Shown one piece after another: positions 59,928 to 64,000 of a stretch of 64,000 bases of DNA. Source of the stretch: an uncultured Polaribacter sp. (GTDB lineage Bacteria; Bacteroidota; Bacteroidia; Flavobacteriales; Flavobacteriaceae). How positions within the stretch are numbered: the stretch's first letter is position 1; the number at the start of each line of letters is the position of its first letter. The DNA lies in NCBI RefSeq assembly GCF_947503855.1, contig NZ_CANNFF010000007.1, positions 62,001 to 126,000 of the forward strand, read 5' to 3'. The notes under the pieces were generated by a model. The model worked only from the letters and a program-made list of their open reading frames with translations. It searched no databases and was not told the DNA's origin. A program made the position numbers and the translations under genes.

Positions 59928-62360
59928 TTGAAATTTACTAAGATATATCCTTACTTACTAGCCATTGTAATATTTACTGTAGCGTCTGTAATTTACTTTC
60001 ATCCTGTATTAAAAGGACAAAAATTAAATCAATCAGACATTACTCAGTTTAGAGGTATGGTAAAAGATATTAATGATTACAGAGCAGAATATAATGCAGA
60101 ACCTTTTTGGACAGCAGCTTCTTTTAGTGGAATGCCTGCATACTCTGTAAGCGCATATTACCCAAATGATTTTGTAAGAAGCTTAGATAAATTATTACGT
60201 TTTTTACCAAGACCAGCAGATTATACTTTTTTATATTTTTTAAGTTTTTTTGTATTGATGATGGCCTTAAAAGTAAATTGGCGATTGGCAATTTTAGGAG
60301 CTTTAGGCTTTGGGTTTTCTACCTATTTAATTATAATTTTTGGAGCAGGACACAATGCAAAAGCACATGCAATTGCTTATATGCCCTTGGTTTTAGCAGG
60401 AGTTTTATGGGTTTTTCAAAAACGATTTGTACTCGGTTTTATAGTAACAGGGGTGGCAATGGCTTTAGAAATTTATGCAAACCACATTCAAATGACCTAT
60501 TATTTAGGTTTTTGTCTTTTAATTTTAGGAATTGTAGAATTTATATACGCCTTAAAAGAAAAAGTATTGTCTTCTTTTATTAAAAAAGCAGCAGTTATCT
60601 TAGCAGCAGTTGTTTTAGGTCTGGGGGCAAATGCACCACGTTTAATGGCAATGAAAGAATATTCAGACCATTCTACCAGAGGTAAATCTGAATTAACCAT
60701 CAATCCAGATGGAACTCCAAAAAAAGCTACAAAAGGATTAGATAAAGCATATATAACGCAATATAGTTATTCAAAATTAGAAACTTTTAATTTGTTTGTG
60801 CCACGTTTTATGGGGGGAGGAACCGTAGAAAAATTAGGAGAAAATTCTAATTTTTATCAATTTATTGAAGGGAAAGCGGGTAAAAAAGCTGCAGATGATT
60901 ATTCTAAACAAGTATTAACCTATTGGGGAGATCAACCCATTGTAGAAGCACCTGCATATATTGGAGCTGTATTTTTCTTTTTATTTTTCTTAGGATTTTT
61001 CTTGGTAAAAGGCAGACTAAAACAATGGTTAGTAGCTGCTACTGTATTTTCAATCATTTTAAGTTGGGGTAGAAATTTTGAAGTAGTTACCCACTTTTTT
61101 ATTGACTATGTTCCTTTATACAATAAATTTAGAGCAGTTTCTTCTATACAAGTAATTGCAGAATTGTGCGTGCCAATTTTAGCAATTTTGGCGTTACAAG
61201 CTTTCTTTTCTTCTAAAATTGCTAAAAAGGAAAAACAAGAAGCGCTTAGAAAAGCGGTTTACACTTTTGGAGGATTAATTATTGCTGGTTTTTTATTAGC
61301 ACACATGATTGGTACTTTTGAAGGATTAAGAGATGCACAACAATACAGTGAAATACCAGGGTTTTTAGAAGCTGTTATTGCAGATAGAAAAGCCATGTTG
61401 TTAACAGATACTATGCGTTCTTTAGTTTTGATGCTTTTTGCGGCAGGATTTTTATGGTATTTATTAAAAGAAAAAATAAAGCAGGTTCCTGTAATTTTAG
61501 GCTTGTTAGTTTTACTACTTTTCGATTTGATTTCTGTAGATAAAAACTACGTAAATGCAGACGATTTTAAATCTGCAAGAAAAATTAAAAAACCTTTTGT
61601 AGCTACAAATGCAGACAAAGCCATACAGCAAGATAAAGAGTATTTTAGAGTTTTAAATTTTGCTGTAGATCCTATGAATGATGGAAGTACATCTTATTTT
61701 CATAATTCTATCGGAGGTTATCATGCAGCCAAGTTAGGGCGTTATAACGAGTTGTTTGAGTATCAAATTGCAAAAAATAACATGCAAGTTTTAAACATGT
61801 TAAATATCAAATATTTTATTATACCAGATAAAGAAGGCAATTTGCAACCGCAAATAAATCAAGATGCAAATGGAAACGCTTGGTTTGTAGATAATTTATT
61901 AATTGCCAAGACTGCCAATCAAGAAATAAAAGCATTAGACTCCTTAGATACTAAAAAAGCAGCTGTAATTATAGAGAGTGATTACAATCAGCTTAAAAAA
62001 GAAAACAATTTTTCTTTACAAAAAGATACTACAGCAACCATCAGTTTAGAGAAATATAGTTTGACAAGTTTGGTCTATAAAACGCAATCTCAAAAACCTC
62101 AATTTGCTGTTTTTTCAGAGATATTTTACCAAGATGGTTGGATTGCTTACATAGATAAAACACTGGTGCCACATTACCGAGTAAATTATGTTTTGCGAGG
62201 AATGAAAATACCAGCAGGCACACACACTGTAGAGTTTAAATTCGAGCCAAAGGTAATTCAACAAGGTAAATTAATATCACTTTCTTCTTATGGTTTGCTA
62301 ATTTTGATGGGTTTGGGATGGTTTTTTTATAAAGAAAAGAAGAAGCCTAAACAATTATGA
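59928..62360 (+). CDS. YfhO-family multi-pass membrane protein
   Basis: 810 residues from TTG 59928. About a dozen hydrophobic helices (IYPYLLAIVIFTVASVIYF, FLYFLSFFVLMMAL, LAILGALGFGFSTYLIIIF, AAVILAAVVLGLGANAPRLM and others) surround an extracytoplasmic loop; the early motif FWTAASFSGMPAYSVSAYYP is typical of YfhO/GT-C-like proteins, and a last helix (LISLSSYGLLILMGLGWFFY) follows a large C-terminal periplasmic domain (FRVLNFAVDPMNDGSTSYFH). In Bacillus YfhO glycosylates lipoteichoic acid, so glycan transfer at the outer face is plausible. The next gene, a glycosyltransferase, overlaps by 4 bp (ATGA). Confidence 0.87.
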   Translation: MKFTKIYPYLLAIVIFTVASVIYFHPVLKGQKLNQSDITQFRGMVKDINDYRAEYNAEPFWTAASFSGMPAYSVSAYYPNDFVRSLDKLLRFLPRPADYTFLYFLSFFVLMMALKVNWRLAILGALGFGFSTYLIIIFGAGHNAKAHAIAYMPLVLAGVLWVFQKRFVLGFIVTGVAMALEIYANHIQMTYYLGFCLLILGIVEFIYALKEKVLSSFIKKAAVILAAVVLGLGANAPRLMAMKEYSDHSTRGKSELTINPDGTPKKATKGLDKAYITQYSYSKLETFNLFVPRFMGGGTVEKLGENSNFYQFIEGKAGKKAADDYSKQVLTYWGDQPIVEAPAYIGAVFFFLFFLGFFLVKGRLKQWLVAATVFSIILSWGRNFEVVTHFFIDYVPLYNKFRAVSSIQVIAELCVPILAILALQAFFSSKIAKKEKQEALRKAVYTFGGLIIAGFLLAHMIGTFEGLRDAQQYSEIPGFLEAVIADRKAMLLTDTMRSLVLMLFAAGFLWYLLKEKIKQVPVILGLLVLLLFDLISVDKNYVNADDFKSARKIKKPFVATNADKAIQQDKEYFRVLNFAVDPMNDGSTSYFHNSIGGYHAAKLGRYNELFEYQIAKNNMQVLNMLNIKYFIIPDKEGNLQPQINQDANGNAWFVDNLLIAKTANQEIKALDSLDTKKAAVIIESDYNQLKKENNFSLQKDTTATISLEKYSLTSLVYKTQSQKPQFAVFSEIFYQDGWIAYIDKTLVPHYRVNYVLRGMKIPAGTHTVEFKFEPKVIQQGKLISLSSYGLLILMGLGWFFYKEKKKPKQL

Positions 62361-63547
62361 GAATAGGTATGATTTTAGATGCTTCTTTTCCTCCAGATCC
62401 AAGAGTAGAAAATGAAGCGGTTTCCTTAGTTAAAAATGGACATGAGGTTTTTCTTTTTTGTTTAAAATATAATAAAAAACAAGAAGATGAAATTATTAAC
62501 GGAATTCTTATAAAAAGATATGCATCTAACAAATTAGAATACAAATTATCTGCTCTAGCCTATACAATTCCTATTTATTCTTTTTTGATGAAAAAAAAGA
62601 TTAAAAATTTTATAAAAAACCATGATATTGAAGCATTACACATACACGATATTAAAGTGGCAGAAGCTGTTTTTAAAGCGAATAAAAATTTTAATTTACC
62701 AGTAGTTTTAGATTTGCATGACAACATGCCAGAAGTGATGAAATTGTATCCACATTTACAGAAATTTCCTGGAAAGTATATTATTTCTCCTAAAAAATGG
62801 AAAATTAAAGAAGAGGAGTTTATACGTAAAGCAGATAAAGTAATTTCAGTTTCTCCAGAGTTTTTAGAAACATTGGCTATAAGATTGCCTAAAGAAAAAG
62901 AGAAACTGATTTTAGTACCTAATACAATTAGAACTTCTTTTTTTAAAGATTATATAATAGAGCAAAGTATTTTAGAAAAGTATAAAAATAATTTTGTGCT
63001 TCTGTATTTGGGAGATACCCATTTAAGAAGAGGTTTACAAACTGCTATTGCAGCATTAGCCACTTTAAAAATTAGCATACCCAATATTAAGTTGGTAATT
63101 GTTGGTAAAAATACCACAGATACTATTTTAAAAAAACAAGTTAGAGATATAGAAATTGCAGATTATGTAGATTTTGAAGGTTGGCAAAGTGTATCTTTAT
63201 TTCAGTCTTATATTTTAGCAAGTAGTATTTGTATTTCTCCTTTACATAGAAATTTACAGCACGATGTTGCCTACGCAAATAAAATATTTCAATATATGAG
63301 TTTTGCAAAGCCTTTGCTGGTAAGTAATGCAACAGCCCAACAAAAGCTAATTGAAAAAGTAAATGCGGGCTTGGTACATACAGATAGAGATATTACAGAT
63401 TTTACCAATAAAGTTTTAGAGCTTTATAAAAATGAAAAATTAAGAGTAGTTTTGGGTAAAAATGGAAAACGATTTGTAAAAGATGAATTTTCTTGGGAAC
63501 AAACCTCAAAAAAACTACTACATTTATACGATAACTTACAAGCTTGA
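62357..63547 (+). CDS. GT4-type glycosyltransferase
   Basis: 396 residues with a GT-B fold. N-terminal domain MRIGMILDASFPPDPRVENE, GHEVFLFCLKYN and LHIHDIKVAEAVFKAN; DLHDNMPEVMKLYPHLQKFP is the central loop; the C-terminal nucleotide-sugar domain has LLYLGDTHLRRGLQTAIAAL, IKLVIVGKN and SSICISPLHRN with the E/A-K-I-F-Q-Y-M region YANKIFQYMSFAKPLLVSN. No membrane segment. It would add a sugar to a lipid-linked or cell-surface glycan. It is coupled to YfhO upstream and to another glycosyltransferase downstream, the beginning of a surface-polysaccharide cluster. Confidence 0.9.
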   Translation: MRIGMILDASFPPDPRVENEAVSLVKNGHEVFLFCLKYNKKQEDEIINGILIKRYASNKLEYKLSALAYTIPIYSFLMKKKIKNFIKNHDIEALHIHDIKVAEAVFKANKNFNLPVVLDLHDNMPEVMKLYPHLQKFPGKYIISPKKWKIKEEEFIRKADKVISVSPEFLETLAIRLPKEKEKLILVPNTIRTSFFKDYIIEQSILEKYKNNFVLLYLGDTHLRRGLQTAIAALATLKISIPNIKLVIVGKNTTDTILKKQVRDIEIADYVDFEGWQSVSLFQSYILASSICISPLHRNLQHDVAYANKIFQYMSFAKPLLVSNATAQQKLIEKVNAGLVHTDRDITDFTNKVLELYKNEKLRVVLGKNGKRFVKDEFSWEQTSKKLLHLYDNLQA

Positions 63548-64000
63548 AAGTATTAATAATTACATATTATTGGCCACCTGCTGGTGGTTCTGGTGTACAA
63601 CGTTGGTTAAAATTTGTAAAATATTTACAAAATTTTGATATAGAACCTGTGGTGTATACTGTAGATAATGCCAACTATCTAAAACAAGACAGCTCTTTAG
63701 AAAGTGAAATTCCAAAAAATATAAATATTTTAAAACAGCCTATTTGGCAACCTACAGATATCTTTTTTTGGAAAAAAAATAAGCAACAAAAAAAAGGAAT
63801 TTCTAACTTGAGTAAAGGAGGTTTTTTATCTTTTGTGAGAGGAAATTTTTTTATTCCAGATCCTAAAGTGTTTTGGGTTAAAAAATCTGTAAAATTTTTA
63901 CAAAGATTTTTAAATAACCATAAGGTTGATGTAATTATTTCTACAGGACCACCACACAGCATGCATTTAATTGCAAAAAAAATCCATCAAAAAAATAACA
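63544..64000 (+). CDS. Glycosyltransferase, 5' part (runs off the window)
   Basis: Starts at TTG 63544, overlapping the stop of the previous gene (gcTTGA). 152 codons are visible: MKVLIITYYWPPAGGSGVQR then WLKFVKYLQNFDIEPVVYTV, FIPDPKVFWVKKSVKFLQRF and VIISTGPPHSMHLIAKK. The start, with WPPAGGSGVQRWLKF, and the STGPPHS motif are hallmarks of a GT4-type glycosyltransferase acceptor domain common in flavobacterial surface polysaccharide clusters. The nucleotide-sugar domain is outside the window. Confidence 0.85.
   Translation, partial: MKVLIITYYWPPAGGSGVQRWLKFVKYLQNFDIEPVVYTVDNANYLKQDSSLESEIPKNINILKQPIWQPTDIFFWKKNKQQKKGISNLSKGGFLSFVRGNFFIPDPKVFWVKKSVKFLQRFLNNHKVDVIISTGPPHSMHLIAKKIHQKNN

Noticed and set aside
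1..64000. CRISPR array, IS element, prophage or rRNA
   Set aside because: No regularly spaced direct repeats, transposase, phage structural gene or rRNA-like sequence was seen; the only tandem repeat is the GTTTCAAA block.

Overview
The window comes from a low-GC Bacteroidota chromosome, most likely a marine member of Flavobacteriaceae close to Polaribacter or Tenacibaculum. The evidence is a PorV gene of the type IX secretion system next to cdd, a ResB/CcsA fusion for cytochrome c assembly, a SusC-type receptor with a hybrid two-component sensor, a Lacal_2735 family gene, many lipoproteins with short lipoboxes, and promoters with the Bacteroidota -7 box TAnnTTTG. The genus is an inference; no rRNA is present.

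Layout. 1-5.8 kb: porV 3' end, cdd, a FabH-like synthase behind a perfect palindrome, guaA and a LysM lipoprotein. 5.8-9.6 kb: a small membrane protein and the cytochrome c assembly fusion. 9.9-15.6 kb: a minus-strand operon udk, divIC, both methylmalonyl-CoA mutase subunits and a succinate-semialdehyde dehydrogenase. 16.2-16.4 kb: tRNA-Pro(GGG) and tRNA-Thr(TGT).

16.6-30.8 kb is the most striking part: about 14 kb of co-directional genes forming a photorepair/photoprotection island. It holds four different photolyase/cryptochrome flavoproteins (class I CPD type, a divergent type, a prokaryotic (6-4) FeS type and CRY-DASH), folE, an SDR lacking its catalytic Tyr, glutathione peroxidase, TspO, an SRPBCC protein, a flavin reductase, an AarF/UbiB kinase, a DUF2867 epimerase, DUF2256 and TIGR03643 proteins, and several small conserved proteins. 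A TetR-family gene heads it. No MerR-type B12 photoreceptor (LitR/CarH) is present in the window. The two apparent transcription starts (before tetR and before the 22.2 kb gene) each carry a 28-bp inverted repeat with identical arms GTTTAAT/ATTAAAC, which I propose as a shared operator.

30.9-37.3 kb looks like the wreck of a polysaccharide utilisation locus: a SusC cut off at 315 residues, no SusD or hydrolases, a hybrid two-component regulator broken by a one-base homopolymer insertion, and an intact-looking formylglycine-generating enzyme, which suggests the lost locus handled sulfated glycans.

37.6-51.4 kb is metabolic and cell-wall housekeeping: a Tat-exported molybdenum hydroxylase pair, a lactonase, an M14 peptidase, coaD, divergent ddl and PASTA/rluD genes, an exonuclease, and a GH3/beta-lactamase fusion. 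51.5-59.4 kb: PlsC, a BASS transporter, a DUF4159 protein, an outer-membrane protein with AraC-type half-sites upstream, the matching AraC-type regulator broken in an A9 run, rsmE, a GNAT-like protein and a secreted barrel-like protein. 59.6-64.0 kb: DUF4834, a YfhO membrane protein and two glycosyltransferases, the last one cut by the window edge. Several interspersed intergenic repeats lie between 40 and 57 kb. No IS element, prophage, CRISPR array or rRNA was seen.
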